Shown here: positions 1-9,125 of the stretch, piece by piece
Position numbering within the stretch: position 1 is the first letter of the stretch
Layout: each line of letters begins with the position of its first letter
Source: Opitutia bacterium
GTDB taxonomy: Bacteria > Verrucomicrobiota > Verrucomicrobiia > Opitutales > Opitutaceae
Length of the DNA stretch: 34,214 bases
NCBI GenBank assembly: GCA_947458705.1
Contig: CANHAH010000017.1
Location: 1-34,214 of the forward strand
Reading direction: 5' to 3'
The notes under the pieces: model-generated
What the model was told of the DNA's origin: nothing
Database searches by the model: none
Seen by the model: the letters and a program-made list of their open reading frames with translations, nothing else
Made by a program: the position numbers and the translations under genes

Positions 1-1
1 C

Positions 2-1054
2 GGCTCGATGCCGGCGCTCAAGTGGATGCAAGGCATCGGCCGGCCCGGTCGCGGGGCGCCTCGGCGCGTGCTCGTCGCCGGCTGCGGCACGGGCGTGGAG
101 GCGTTGGTGTTGCGGCGCCAATTACCGAAGGCGGAAATCGTCGCGGTGGATTTCAGTCCGCGCTCGATCGCGGTGGCGCGGAAATTGGAACGCGTGGCGA
201 AAGTCGGACGCGCGATCACGTTTCAAGTCGCCGATCTCACGGATGCAAAGTTGGCGAAAAAAATTGGCGGCGATTTTGATCTGATTACCTGTCACGGCGT
301 GTTGAGTTACATTCCTGAACCGGCGCGGGCGTTGCGCGCGTTGGCCACGTGTCTGGCGGCGGGCGGCGCGCTTTATCTGGGCGTTAATGGCGCGGGGCAT
401 CCGACGACGACCTTGCGGCCGTGGCTGCAGAGTTTCGGCATCGACGTCAGCGAGATGAAAGAGGAGCGGCGACTACGGGCGTTGCTACAGCTCTGGGATG
501 CGTTGCACGACGACGATCTCGGCGAACTCTCGACGATGCCCACAAGTTATTTGGCGGGCGATGTATGCGGGGCGTTTTTTAATAATGGGTCGCTGGCATA
601 TTGGCGGACGCAGGTGCGTCACAGCGGCTGGGATGTAGCGGGCACGGCGATTTTGCCTGCGGCGCTGCGGCTTGTGATGGACGGCGGGCGGGAGCGTCCG
701 TTGTTTCCAGCGGAGCCGGGCGAGATGGCGGCGCGACTGGATGCGGTGCGGCCGGCGGGTTTTCACCGGATGATGTTGCGCCGCGTGGAGCCGCGGGAAA
801 CCGCGCGGATTTGGACCGGACTTTATACCGTCAAGTACGGCGCGCGGACGGCGCAGTTTTTCAGTGCGACGCTGGGCGTGCGTTTTGAGGACGAGCTCAC
901 GGCGCCGCAGATCGCGGCATTGAAATCATTGGCGACCAAAAACGGCGCGCCGGAGGGCTGGGAGAAACTCTGGACGCGTAGCGACGCGGGGCGCCGGATG
1001 TTGTGGCGTTGGACCGGTCTTGGCGTGGTATCGGCGCAGTTCTTAGGCAGATGA
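2..1054 (+). CDS. class I SAM-dependent methyltransferase, 5' end outside window
   Basis: The reading frame is open to the left edge, so the first ATG at 8 is probably internal and the N-terminus is missing. From that Met, about 348 residues are visible. A Rossmann SAM-binding motif I (VLVAGCGTG) lies near residues 21-29. It is followed by a motif II acidic residue (VAVDFSP) and a motif with DLITCHGVLSYIPEP near residues 91-105, the typical layout of class I methyltransferases. The rest of the protein (about residue 150 onward) is a less recognisable C-terminal region that could bind the substrate. The substrate cannot be read from the sequence; a protein or small-molecule target is equally possible. 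No neighbour in the window is obviously linked to it. The family call is firm; the biological role is unknown. Confidence 0.8.
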   Translation, partial: GSMPALKWMQGIGRPGRGAPRRVLVAGCGTGVEALVLRRQLPKAEIVAVDFSPRSIAVARKLERVAKVGRAITFQVADLTDAKLAKKIGGDFDLITCHGVLSYIPEPARALRALATCLAAGGALYLGVNGAGHPTTTLRPWLQSFGIDVSEMKEERRLRALLQLWDALHDDDLGELSTMPTSYLAGDVCGAFFNNGSLAYWRTQVRHSGWDVAGTAILPAALRLVMDGGRERPLFPAEPGEMAARLDAVRPAGFHRMMLRRVEPRETARIWTGLYTVKYGARTAQFFSATLGVRFEDELTAPQIAALKSLATKNGAPEGWEKLWTRSDAGRRMLWRWTGLGVVSAQFLGR

Positions 1055-1132
1055 AAAACTCGGGCAGCCTTTGTTATTCGGCGCGACGCTTTCGCTGCTA
1101 GCGTGACCGCGGTCTAGTTTGTCTGTGCAGGA

Positions 1133-1144
1133 GCAAATATTTGC
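1133..1144. promoter_or_regulatory. 12-bp perfect palindrome upstream of the toxin-antitoxin pair
   Basis: GCAAATATTTGC reads identically on both strands. It lies 126 bp before the antitoxin start, in the only gene-free stretch between the methyltransferase and the small gene pair. AT-rich palindromes of this size are common operators, including self-repression sites of toxin-antitoxin operons, but nothing else here proves a function. Confidence 0.25.
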
Positions 1145-1269
1145 CGTCACGCCTAATTGAAAGTGAGGAGCGAGGCCAGAGAGTAAATAAACAGAGCTTG
1201 TCGGATGGCGCTTTATCAGGATTTAGCCAGCGCTTGCCGATCAACATGCTATCGTCCAAGATTCCTCTC

Positions 1270-1473
1270 ATGAGCACGGTCCAAGAAATCGAAAAAGCCA
1301 TCCAAGGATTGCCAGAGAGCGATGTTCGCACTCTCACGCAATGGCTCGATGACTATGCCGAAAGTAAATGGGACAAGCGAATCGAAGCTGATGTGGCTCA
1401 AGGCAATCTCAAGCGTTTGGCCGAAGAAGCTCGTGCTGCTCGTGTCACCGGCATGCGTCGCCGCTTTCCTTGA
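1270..1473 (+). CDS. small antitoxin-like protein (partner of RelE/ParE-type toxin)
   Basis: A 67-residue acidic and helical protein starting at ATG 1270; the frame is open further upstream, but this Met matches the usual N-terminus (MSTVQEIEKAI). The pattern is a short N-terminal helix, an LTQWLDDY segment, then KRIEADVAQGNLKRLAEEAR. It resembles the family of small antitoxin-like proteins encoded directly before RelE/ParE-type toxins, whose C-terminal helix wraps the toxin. The next gene, with a RelE/ParE fold signature, overlaps its stop codon by a TTGA junction, which supports a bicistronic toxin-antitoxin operon. No clear Shine-Dalgarno is seen. The family match is from pattern memory, so the antitoxin role is inferred mainly from the neighbour. 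Confidence 0.65.
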   Translation: MSTVQEIEKAIQGLPESDVRTLTQWLDDYAESKWDKRIEADVAQGNLKRLAEEARAARVTGMRRRFP

Positions 1474-1752
1474 ACTCTTTTTTGCACCGAACGCTTTTGG
1501 GCTGGTTATGAAGCGTTGCCGGCGAGTGCCCGCTTAACGGCTGATAAAAACTACGGGTTGTGGCGCCAGAATCCTCAGCATCCCTCGTTGCGTTTTAAAT
1601 CCGTGGGTGAGGGTTTTTGGTCGGTGCGGGTGGGAAAACATTATCGTGCCTTAGGCCATCGCGAAGGAGACGAAATCACTTGGGTGTGGATCGGTTCGCA
1701 CGCCGATTATGATCATTTGCTGACGGTGCTCAAAAAGCAGACAAAAACCTGA
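1470..1752 (+). pseudogene. RelE/ParE-family toxin with +1 frameshift in a T6 run
   Basis: The body of this small toxin is clear from about 1489 to the TGA at 1750-1752: ERFWAGYEALPA, HPSLRFKSVG, FWSVRVGKHYRALG and WIGSHADYDHLL, all hallmarks of RelE/ParE-type ribonuclease or gyrase toxins. In this frame the first codon after the antitoxin TGA is at 1474, and the only usable start is a TTG at 1516, which would cut off the first helix. A TTG at 1470 overlapping the antitoxin stop (TTGA) gives the expected N-terminus MNSF, but runs out of frame at six Ts (1478-1483). With five Ts the reading becomes MNSFCTERFWAGYEALPAS, a full-length toxin of about 93 residues. So the gene is either dead, slippage-dependent, or carries a homopolymer sequencing error. 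Family assignment is firm; the state of the gene is open. Confidence 0.7.
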
Positions 1753-1871
1753 CGCGCCGGGTCCACTCTCGACCGTCCAGATTGGCTGACTTCTTAAAGA
1801 CTCCGCCCACGGAGCGGTGCGGGCTAACTCTCATTTTACTTAACAAGGCCTTTGATCTAAATCAGGGTGAA

Positions 1872-2813
1872 TTAGCCGAGGTTTTTAAGTTTCAGCACGC
1901 GGCGGGCGTTTTCGAAAAGGAGTTTGCGCTCGGCTTTTTTGTTGGGGGCGAAGCGGCGGACGGACGCGATTTGCTGGATGCCGGAGCAGGCGGGGCCGTG
2001 GCCGACGGGATCGGAGCAATCGCTGCCATAGAGGAGTTTGTCTTGGTGGCGGGCGAAGAAGGCGCGGGCGTGGTCTTCGTCTCGGAGGAAGGCTTGGAGG
2101 CCGGATCCGGCGGAGAGGTCACCGTACATGTTCGGATAATCGGAGAGGAGGCGATCGGTGATGCCGCCGGGTGTGACGGGGCCTTTCGGGTAGAGAACTT
2201 TTTCGTCGTAGTTTTGAGAAATGTTGCCCCAAAACGTTTGCGCGTGGCCGATGAAATTCACAGTGGGGAATTTCTCGAGGATGCGGTGGAAGCGTTTGAT
2301 GTCGTGGTTGTATGAGCCCTGCTGGAAATGCATGAGCACAGGCACATCAAACTCGGCGGCGAGGGCGGCGATGCGCTCGGTGGCAGCAGAGTCGCAGGCG
2401 ACGTCAAATTTTTGTTCACCGATGCCGATGGCGCCGGCTTTGAGCTGGCGGCGTATGACCTCGATGGCGTCGGGTTGATCGGTGACCTCGTTGGCGAACC
2501 AGCGAAAACGGTCGGGATATTTTTCGGCGAAGGCTTGGGTTTCCGGATAAGGATTAACGCCGGCGGCCAGGCCCAAGCGGGAGCCGGCGGGAAGAAGAAT
2601 CGTGAGGGAAATCCCCATGGCAGCTTGGTGCGCCATCATCTGTTCAGCGGTGCGTTTGCTGTAGGGAATATGTTGGTGGATATCGATGATCGGTTCGGCG
2701 ACGGTGGGTTGTTCGCTGGCGGCGAAGAGACTTGGGCGGGCGAGCGCGGCGGCGCCGAGCAGTGTGGCGCTGGAAGTGAGGAAATCGCGGCGGGATAGAT
2801 TTGGGGTACGCAT
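1872..2813 (-). CDS. Tat-exported amidohydrolase-family metal-dependent hydrolase
   Basis: 313 residues. The N-terminus carries a twin-arginine signal (SRRDFLTSS, residues 7-15) followed by a hydrophobic alanine-rich stretch, so the protein is exported folded. The mature part is a TIM-barrel amidohydrolase of the amidohydrolase-2 type. It shows an HxH metal motif after strand 1 (DIHQHI, H46/H48), a central IGHAQ histidine, and a late catalytic aspartate in LLYGSDCSDPVG. The family hydrolyses or decarboxylates cyclic and lactone substrates; the substrate here is unknown. It starts 30 bp after the PVC cytochrome gene ends on the same strand, so the two are probably co-transcribed and both act outside the cytoplasmic membrane. 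The start at 2813 is set by the Tat signal. Confidence 0.82.
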   Translation of the reverse strand: MRTPNLSRRDFLTSSATLLGAAALARPSLFAASEQPTVAEPIIDIHQHIPYSKRTAEQMMAHQAAMGISLTILLPAGSRLGLAAGVNPYPETQAFAEKYPDRFRWFANEVTDQPDAIEVIRRQLKAGAIGIGEQKFDVACDSAATERIAALAAEFDVPVLMHFQQGSYNHDIKRFHRILEKFPTVNFIGHAQTFWGNISQNYDEKVLYPKGPVTPGGITDRLLSDYPNMYGDLSAGSGLQAFLRDEDHARAFFARHQDKLLYGSDCSDPVGHGPACSGIQQIASVRRFAPNKKAERKLLFENARRVLKLKNLG

Positions 2814-2843
2814 AGAAAATATGGGGACGGCGGACAGGATAAA

Positions 2844-5800
2844 TTATTTTAACGTTTCGATAAACGTGAGCAGGTCGGCCATGTCGCTGACGGAGAGGCC
2901 GGCTTCGAGGCCTTCGGGCATCAAGCTTTGGCCGGCGGAGGAACTGCCGCGAATGTTGGCGCGAGCGAGGGTGATTTCGCCGCCACCCATGATTTTTAAA
3001 GAGAGGCCGGTGGCGTCGTCGCGGGCGACGATACCAGTGTAGGCGTTGCCGTCTTTGGTGGCGACGTCGTAGGCGATGTAGTGCGGTGCGACTTCTTTAT
3101 GCGGCTCAAGAATAGCGGTGAGGAGTGCTTCGCGACCTTTCGATTTTACGGTGATCAGATCGGGGCCCACGGCTAAACCTTCGCCGCCGGCGCGGTGACA
3201 GACGAAGCAACGGCCCTGGTAAATCGTCTGGCCGCGAGTGGCGTTGCCGGCGGCGGTGAGGGACGGTTGGAACGTGGCGGTGACCTCGGCGCGCGAGGGC
3301 GGAATGACCGAGCTGAGCGCGGTGCGGGCAAGGGCGGCGAGTTTGGCGCTTTTGTGGTGCGCGAGCGCTTGAACTTGGGCGGCCGGAATATCAGTGGGTT
3401 TGATGGTGCGGGCTTGGATAGCTTGGAGTAGCGCGGTGGCGCGGTCTTCGCGGGCGATGAGGGCGGCGAGCGCGGCGTCACGGGCCGGTGGGGTCAAAAC
3501 GCGCCAATAAGTCGTGAGCGCGGTGGTGACGGCGGGCAGGGGGTGCTGCGCGAGGACCTTGATCGCGGTGGTTTGCAGATCGGCGGGTTGGCCGGCGGTG
3601 AGACTGGCGAGAAGGGCGGGCTGGGCGGTCTCGAAAGGCGCGACCTCGAGGAGCGCGAGCGCGGCGAGGCGTTCGGCGAGAGCAGCTTGGGCGTTGGCGG
3701 CGGTTGTAGCGGCGCGGGTGAAAACAGCGGTTAGTTTTCCGGCGGAGTCTGCGGCGGTGATCGTGGTGTGGGCGCGGCGAAGGCCCTCGCCGAGCGCGCG
3801 AAGCCAGAGCGGGTTGGTGCCGGGTTGGGCGACGAAGTCGATCAGTGCGGCGCGTTCGACGGCGGAGCTAGAGGCGGCACGGATCTCGATGAGTTTGGCG
3901 ACGAACGGGGCAGCGGCTTGCGCGGTGGCGAGCTGGCGTGTGAAGGCGGGTAGAAGCGTGGCGTTGAGCGCGTCGGGCGGGGCGCTGAGGAGCGCGGCGG
4001 AGATCCACGCATCGGCGTGGTCGCGGGCGGCGAGTTGGGTAAAGGCGGGGGCAAGAGCGGGGGCGACCGGGAGCGTAAAAGCGAGTTGCAGGCGAACGCG
4101 CGGGTCGGAGTCGTTAACGAGCGTGGTGAGTTGGGCGACGAGCGCGGGAGAGGGCGCGGCGCGGGTGGCGAGTTTTTCGGCGTAGAGGATGGCGTGTTCA
4201 CGCAGGCGGGCGTCGGGGCTCTGTAGGGCGGGGAGCACGGGGGCTTCCGTGAGCGCGCCGAGGCCGTCGAGAACACCGAGGGCGTGATGTTGAGCGAGGG
4301 GTGAAGTGGCCGTGCGGAAAAGGGCGATAAGAAGCGGGACAGCGCTGGCGTCTTGGCGTTCATACAGGAGGCGGGCGGCGGTGTCGCGGTGCCAACCGTT
4401 GGGGTGGGCGAGGGTGGCGACGAGTTCGGCGATGGAAGCGGAGCCGAGGGCGACACGGGCGCGGCGTTGCCACGTCGAATCGTCGGGTACGAGGCGGTAG
4501 AGGCGGCCACGGGTATGACCGTTGTTCAGATCGAGGTGTTGCTTGATTTCTTGAGGGACACTCCATGGGTGTTCAATGACCTCGCGGTACATGTCGCAGA
4601 GGTGCAGCGTGCCATCGGGCGCGTTGGCGAAATTTACGACGCGCACCCACGTATCGGTGCTGGCGGCAAATTCGTAGCCTTGCTCGTCGGCGGGGCGTCG
4701 GCCGATCAGGCTCACGCCGTCGGGGGAGATTTTTTTACGGTGAACGAGTTGGCCACCGGCGTCGCCGCTGAAGGTATTGTTCACAAAATCTTCGCCGTAG
4801 GCGTCGCCGCGGAAAACGGTGGTGCCGGTGGCGCCAGTGAAGTAACCGCTCACGCGGCCGCCGCCTTCGACCATGCCCTTGACGACTCCGCCGATGCGCC
4901 AGCGCGTGCGAACGATGCGCCAAGGCTCATCGGGGCTGATGCGGAAGACCTCGGCTGCTCCGCCGTCGGCGGCGATGCTTTGGCGGGCGGGTGGGGTGGT
5001 GAAGAACGGGTTACGCGCGGCGTAACGTTCGTCGTAGAGGAAAAACTGGAGGTGGTCGGAGTTGGAGCAGGCAAATTTGCGGCCGTAATTGTCCAAGCTC
5101 ATGCCGTATTGGGCTCCGCCGGCTTCGAAGCCGAAGGCGTACGTGCGTGGGTCGAACCAGAAATCGCGGGCGGCGAGTTCTTCGGCGGGGAGATCAGGGC
5201 GTTTTGGGCTGCTGATGGCGCCGCGGTTGCCGAGACCGCCTTGGAGGTGGATGCGGTTATCTTGGCCCCAGACGAAGCTGTTGAGCATAGCTTGGACGTT
5301 GAGGGCTTTCAGGCCTGTGCCGAAACCGGTAAACGCAATTTCGCGCACCTCGGCGCGACCGTCGCCGTCGCGGTCCTCGAAGCGCCAGATATTCGGCGTC
5401 GCAGCGACAAAAAGTCCGCCATTGGCCCAGATCAGACCGGTGGGAAGCGGAAGATCATCGGCGAAGACGTTACTGGTTTCGTAGACGCCGTCGCCGTCTT
5501 TGTCTTCGAGCATTGAGATGCGACCGAGGTGCGGGGTGGCATCGCGGCGCTCGGAATAATCGATCATCTCGCAAACGAACATGCGGCCATTTTCGTCGAA
5601 GGTGATAGCGATGGGGTCGCGAACTTGGGGTTCGTTCGCGGCAAGTTGGAGTTTGAAGCCGGGTTTTACTTTCCAGGTGGCGATCGCGGCGGCGGGTTCG
5701 ACCGGAAGATAGCGGGGAAGCTCTTTGGCGGCGTCGAAGGTGGTGCCGACGATCGCAGCGGGCGCGGAGGGGTTGGGATTGCGCGTTGTAAGGGCGTCGG

Positions 5801-5855
5801 CGGCAAAGGCTGGGGTGCACAGAGCGGCGAGGGTGGCGAGATGAAGGGTTTTCAT
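2844..5855 (-). CDS. PVC-type membrane-bound dehydrogenase / cytochrome c (propeller-HEAT-CxxCH)
   Basis: A start at ATG 5855 gives 1003 residues with a clean signal peptide (MKTLHLATLAALCTPAFA). The open frame extends to 5978, but the extra 41 residues look non-coding and would bury the signal. After it comes a sugar-dehydrogenase-like beta-propeller (repeated DGDGVYE and DRDGDGRAE loops near residues 110-170). A long alanine-rich HEAT-repeat region follows (about residues 480-840), then a C-terminal cytochrome c domain with one heme site, CFVCH at about 883-887, and a distal Met in SLMPEGL. This architecture is characteristic of the Planctomycetes-Verrucomicrobia-Chlamydiae group, where such proteins are thought to be periplasmic oxidoreductases; physiological substrates are mostly unknown. 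It is followed by the amidohydrolase gene and likely forms an operon with it. Confidence 0.85.
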   Translation of the reverse strand: MKTLHLATLAALCTPAFAADALTTRNPNPSAPAAIVGTTFDAAKELPRYLPVEPAAAIATWKVKPGFKLQLAANEPQVRDPIAITFDENGRMFVCEMIDYSERRDATPHLGRISMLEDKDGDGVYETSNVFADDLPLPTGLIWANGGLFVAATPNIWRFEDRDGDGRAEVREIAFTGFGTGLKALNVQAMLNSFVWGQDNRIHLQGGLGNRGAISSPKRPDLPAEELAARDFWFDPRTYAFGFEAGGAQYGMSLDNYGRKFACSNSDHLQFFLYDERYAARNPFFTTPPARQSIAADGGAAEVFRISPDEPWRIVRTRWRIGGVVKGMVEGGGRVSGYFTGATGTTVFRGDAYGEDFVNNTFSGDAGGQLVHRKKISPDGVSLIGRRPADEQGYEFAASTDTWVRVVNFANAPDGTLHLCDMYREVIEHPWSVPQEIKQHLDLNNGHTRGRLYRLVPDDSTWQRRARVALGSASIAELVATLAHPNGWHRDTAARLLYERQDASAVPLLIALFRTATSPLAQHHALGVLDGLGALTEAPVLPALQSPDARLREHAILYAEKLATRAAPSPALVAQLTTLVNDSDPRVRLQLAFTLPVAPALAPAFTQLAARDHADAWISAALLSAPPDALNATLLPAFTRQLATAQAAAPFVAKLIEIRAASSSAVERAALIDFVAQPGTNPLWLRALGEGLRRAHTTITAADSAGKLTAVFTRAATTAANAQAALAERLAALALLEVAPFETAQPALLASLTAGQPADLQTTAIKVLAQHPLPAVTTALTTYWRVLTPPARDAALAALIAREDRATALLQAIQARTIKPTDIPAAQVQALAHHKSAKLAALARTALSSVIPPSRAEVTATFQPSLTAAGNATRGQTIYQGRCFVCHRAGGEGLAVGPDLITVKSKGREALLTAILEPHKEVAPHYIAYDVATKDGNAYTGIVARDDATGLSLKIMGGGEITLARANIRGSSSAGQSLMPEGLEAGLSVSDMADLLTFIETLK

Positions 5856-6045
5856 AGGTCGAAGGGCGACGCGGCAATCCGTCTGGCTTTGATAGATCGC
5901 AGAAGAGGCGGAAGGCAACCGCAGGCACCGCTTAGGAGAATTTCTTTTTTCAAATTCAGCGTTCAGATGAAAAATCACGAGGGGCGGGGGAGTGATGGGC
6001 TTTAATCGATGCGCCGTGGATCCGGGGTATTGTACTATTCTCTAG

Positions 6046-6059
6046 ACCCAGCGCTGGGT
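6046..6059. promoter_or_regulatory. 14-bp perfect palindrome at the TonB-receptor start
   Basis: ACCCAGCGCTGGGT is fully self-complementary and ends two bases before the GTG codon at 6062 of the receptor gene, or 20 bases before the ATG at 6080. It could be an operator for a dimeric repressor placed over the translation or transcription start, or a hairpin in the leader RNA that covers the ribosome site. The sequence does not distinguish these. Confidence 0.4.
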
Positions 6060-6061
6060 AG

Positions 6062-9000
6062 GTGAATGACTGCTCTGTTATGTTGTCTGCATTCCCGATT
6101 TCTTCTCAAAAAATTCAGCACCGATTAGTCGGATTAAGCTGCTCGCTGCTGTTGTTCTCGATGAGCAGCAGTCTAGCCAGCGCTGAAGAAGCCGTGCGCA
6201 AATCCGCTGAGGCTGCGTCTGTGGCCAAAGAGCGTGAAGACACTATCTCTCTTAATGTCTTCGAGGTGCGCTCCGATTCCGATTCGAGTTATGGTGCGCT
6301 CAACTCCAATTCGATCACGCGCTTCAACACCGATCTCTCGCGCATGCCGATCTCGGCGGATATTTTCACCGAAGCGTTCATGGCCGATATCGGCGCCCGC
6401 ACGATCGAGGACATGGTGATGAATTACGTGGCTGGGGCCGGTTTCGATTCCGAAAACAACACCACGGTCGGCAACACTCAACCCGGTGACCGCAACGCCA
6501 ACTCCAATATCAAACTCCGCGGCCTCTCCACGCCCACGCTCCAACGCGACGCCTTCATGCCTAATAGCGGCATTGGCACCGGCGTGAGCAGCACGTTCGA
6601 CGTCGAGCGCGTTGAAGTTATCAACGGCCCCCAATCTCTGCTTTATGGTAACGGCGGCGCCGGCGGCGTCATAAATACCGTCTCCAAACAGGCTCGTTTT
6701 GGCCGCAAACCTTCCGGCTCGATCTCCGTGCGTGCGGACGAATTTGGCAACGCCATGGGCCAGCTCGATTTTGGTGCAGGCTACAAAAACCTCGCGGTCC
6801 GCGTCGCCGCTACTCGCGAACGCGTCGGTGGCCGCCGCGACAACGTTTATGGCGACCTCAACGCCGTTTACGCTCAATTCGCTCTCCGCGCTGGCGGCAC
6901 CGTGTTTCGCCTCAGTGCCGAACACGCTGATTATAACCGGCTGATCTCCGGCGCTGCCACTACCTACACGGCCAAAAGTGCGACCGACGACGTGCGCAAC
7001 GGCCAATACCTCAGTTACCTGCTCGCCACCAACCAGCTCGCCAAATCAGCCACCGGAGTCAGCGGCGGCGGTTTCATTGGTAACGGCAAACTCAATTGGC
7101 AGACGCTTAATTCCTACGAAGGCGACCTTAAGGCCGAGCGCACCATCGGACATTTTGTCACGCTCATGGCGGAGAGTCGCTGGAATAAGTGGCTCTCGAG
7201 TGAAGTGGCCGTCGGTTATCGCGATGAGCGTCGTACCCTGCGCGCCAGTGCCGGCAGCACTATGCTCGCGCCCAACAATGCCACCAATCCGACTGGAGAT
7301 TGGGCCATGACCCAAGCTACTTCCCTCAACGACCGTACCACCGACGGTCCAGCGCGCATCAAATCTGTCCGCGCTTCGCTCATCGCCAGCAACCTCTTGT
7401 TTAAAGGCGCTATAAAGAGCGACACCATCGTCGGCGCCGACTTTAACCGCCGAGACGACGCCTCCATTGATTACTATTATTATCAAACGAATGCCGCCGG
7501 CCAGACCATCATCAACACCGCTACCGCCTCCAATCTCGAATTTGGCCGCACCGTACTCGGAACGCCAACTCGTTTGACTTGGGCGGTCGGTGATGGCCCC
7601 AAGCGCAACCCGTTTTGGCAACCGTTCGCGACGCAGGTTTCCTACAACGGCACCAACTGGGCCAAGGGCCTCGCCAACTTCTCTGATCCCGCGCTCATCT
7701 CCCCTAGCAATCCACTCGGCCTGCGTCTCGGCGGTCGCCAATACTTGAACCGTCACACGATCAACAAGGGTATCTTCGGCGCCAATACGCTCTCGCTTTT
7801 CAAGAGTCGCCTCGAACTTCTCAGCGGCTTCCGCATCGCTCCCGTGTACCGCGTCCAATATAATCAAGGCGTCGCCACCCCGATCAACGGCGACTATCAG
7901 ACGACCGCACTCATTAAAAAAACCGCCGCCAGCTTTAGCGTCGGCGCCAACTATGCGCTTACCTCCGCGCTTCGCGTCTACGCCAACGTTTCCGATTCCT
8001 ACAACCCGCCGGCCGCGCAAGCCAACGATCCTTACGGCGCCGGCCCCAAAGTCGCGCATGGCTTCGGCAGCGAAACCGGCCTGAAACTTACCAATGCCAC
8101 GGGTACGCTTTCGGGCACGCTCGCGTATTACAAAACCAGTTCAAAAAATGAACAGTACGCGATCACCAGTACGCTCCAACTCGCGATCAATCCCACTGGC
8201 CTGAACGGCCAATACAATTACTCGAGTGTCTGGATCAACGTCGACCGCAAGAGCGAGGGTGTGCAACTCGCCCTCACCGCCGCCCCCACGAAAAATTGGC
8301 GCATGCGTTTTTCCGCCTCCGAAACCCTCGGTACGATCGGCACGAGCAAAAGCTACGGCCAACTCTACAACGACCAATTCTACGCTAACAGTGCCGGCCA
8401 AGTGACCTACAAGAACGGCTCCCCGGTTTACGTCTTACCGGTGTTTAACAAAGCCACTCCGGTGGTTGCTGCTAACGCCACGGGCGCGGTTCCGCTGACG
8501 ATCGCCATGATGAGTGAGCGCACCAACACCTATTACGCCAACCCCGCTGTCATCACGGGCGCGATCAACACAGCTTCCAATGTCGCGCTCGTCCTGCGCA
8601 GCTCCGATCCGGTTGGTGGGCCGATTTTGACCGGCGCGACCGGGCTTCCGATTTCCGCGATACAGATTAATCCCGGCTTCGCGGTACCCAGCTCGATTCC
8701 AGTCGCGGTGGCGGGCGAACAGACGGTTGGTTATCCAAAGTTTAATTTTAACTTCACGCAGATGTATACTTTCAGCGCGGGCCGCCTAAAAGGTCTGCGT
8801 CTGGGTGGTACCGTCACGCGCACGTGGAAAAACGCCGCTTATTATTATTTTCCCACCGGTGTCGCCGTCGGCGCTACGCGCGAGATTTATTATCGCCCCG
8901 ATCTGCTCCAGTTCCACCCCGTCGCTGGCTATAGCTGGAAACAAGGCCGCTTCCCAGTTTCAGTGCAGCTCAACGTGAGCAACGTGTTTAACACCTATAA

Positions 9001-9106
9001 CGTGCTCGTGATGCCTAACCCGACCACCGGCTTTAACGGGCCGATGATCGCGACCTTAGATAATCAACCGCGCGCTTACACGCTCTCAACCACAGTCAGT
9101 TTCTAA
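6062..9106 (+). CDS. TonB-dependent outer-membrane receptor
   Basis: 1014 residues from GTG 6062; ATG 6080 is an equally good start and leaves a signal peptide (hydrophobic GLSCSLLLFSMSSSLASA). After the signal comes a TonB-box-like segment (ISLNVFEVRSD, about residues 62-72). A plug domain follows with the classic pattern IKLRGLSTP ... FDVERVEVINGPQSLLYGNGGAGGVINTVSK (about 150-210), then a beta-barrel to the end. The last strand finishes in Phe (TTVSF), the outer-membrane insertion signal. It lacks the N-terminal STN signalling domain, so it is not itself a FecR-type transducer. Such receptors import siderophores, vitamins or large glycans using TonB-ExbBD energy; the ligand is not evident. 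It stands alone, divergent from the PVC cytochrome gene, with a 14-bp palindrome just before its start. Confidence 0.9.
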   Translation: MNDCSVMLSAFPISSQKIQHRLVGLSCSLLLFSMSSSLASAEEAVRKSAEAASVAKEREDTISLNVFEVRSDSDSSYGALNSNSITRFNTDLSRMPISADIFTEAFMADIGARTIEDMVMNYVAGAGFDSENNTTVGNTQPGDRNANSNIKLRGLSTPTLQRDAFMPNSGIGTGVSSTFDVERVEVINGPQSLLYGNGGAGGVINTVSKQARFGRKPSGSISVRADEFGNAMGQLDFGAGYKNLAVRVAATRERVGGRRDNVYGDLNAVYAQFALRAGGTVFRLSAEHADYNRLISGAATTYTAKSATDDVRNGQYLSYLLATNQLAKSATGVSGGGFIGNGKLNWQTLNSYEGDLKAERTIGHFVTLMAESRWNKWLSSEVAVGYRDERRTLRASAGSTMLAPNNATNPTGDWAMTQATSLNDRTTDGPARIKSVRASLIASNLLFKGAIKSDTIVGADFNRRDDASIDYYYYQTNAAGQTIINTATASNLEFGRTVLGTPTRLTWAVGDGPKRNPFWQPFATQVSYNGTNWAKGLANFSDPALISPSNPLGLRLGGRQYLNRHTINKGIFGANTLSLFKSRLELLSGFRIAPVYRVQYNQGVATPINGDYQTTALIKKTAASFSVGANYALTSALRVYANVSDSYNPPAAQANDPYGAGPKVAHGFGSETGLKLTNATGTLSGTLAYYKTSSKNEQYAITSTLQLAINPTGLNGQYNYSSVWINVDRKSEGVQLALTAAPTKNWRMRFSASETLGTIGTSKSYGQLYNDQFYANSAGQVTYKNGSPVYVLPVFNKATPVVAANATGAVPLTIAMMSERTNTYYANPAVITGAINTASNVALVLRSSDPVGGPILTGATGLPISAIQINPGFAVPSSIPVAVAGEQTVGYPKFNFNFTQMYTFSAGRLKGLRLGGTVTRTWKNAAYYYFPTGVAVGATREIYYRPDLLQFHPVAGYSWKQGRFPVSVQLNVSNVFNTYNVLVMPNPTTGFNGPMIATLDNQPRAYTLSTTVSF

Positions 9107-9125
9107 TTATCACGTTTAGTGAGTG

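Noticed and set aside
1782-2315. 177-codon plus-strand frame opposite the amidohydrolase
   Set aside because: Composition is an antisense shadow (runs of Gly, Val, Glu, Ala); the amidohydrolase on the other strand has its motifs intact.
4353-5516. 387-codon open frame on the plus strand inside the PVC cytochrome gene
   Set aside because: It is antisense to a well-supported cytochrome gene; such long shadow frames are expected in GC-rich coding DNA, and the translation is a Gly/Ala/Val-rich string without domains.
7046-8059. 337-codon open frame on the minus strand inside the TonB receptor
   Set aside because: Antisense to a clear receptor barrel and with no recognisable motif.
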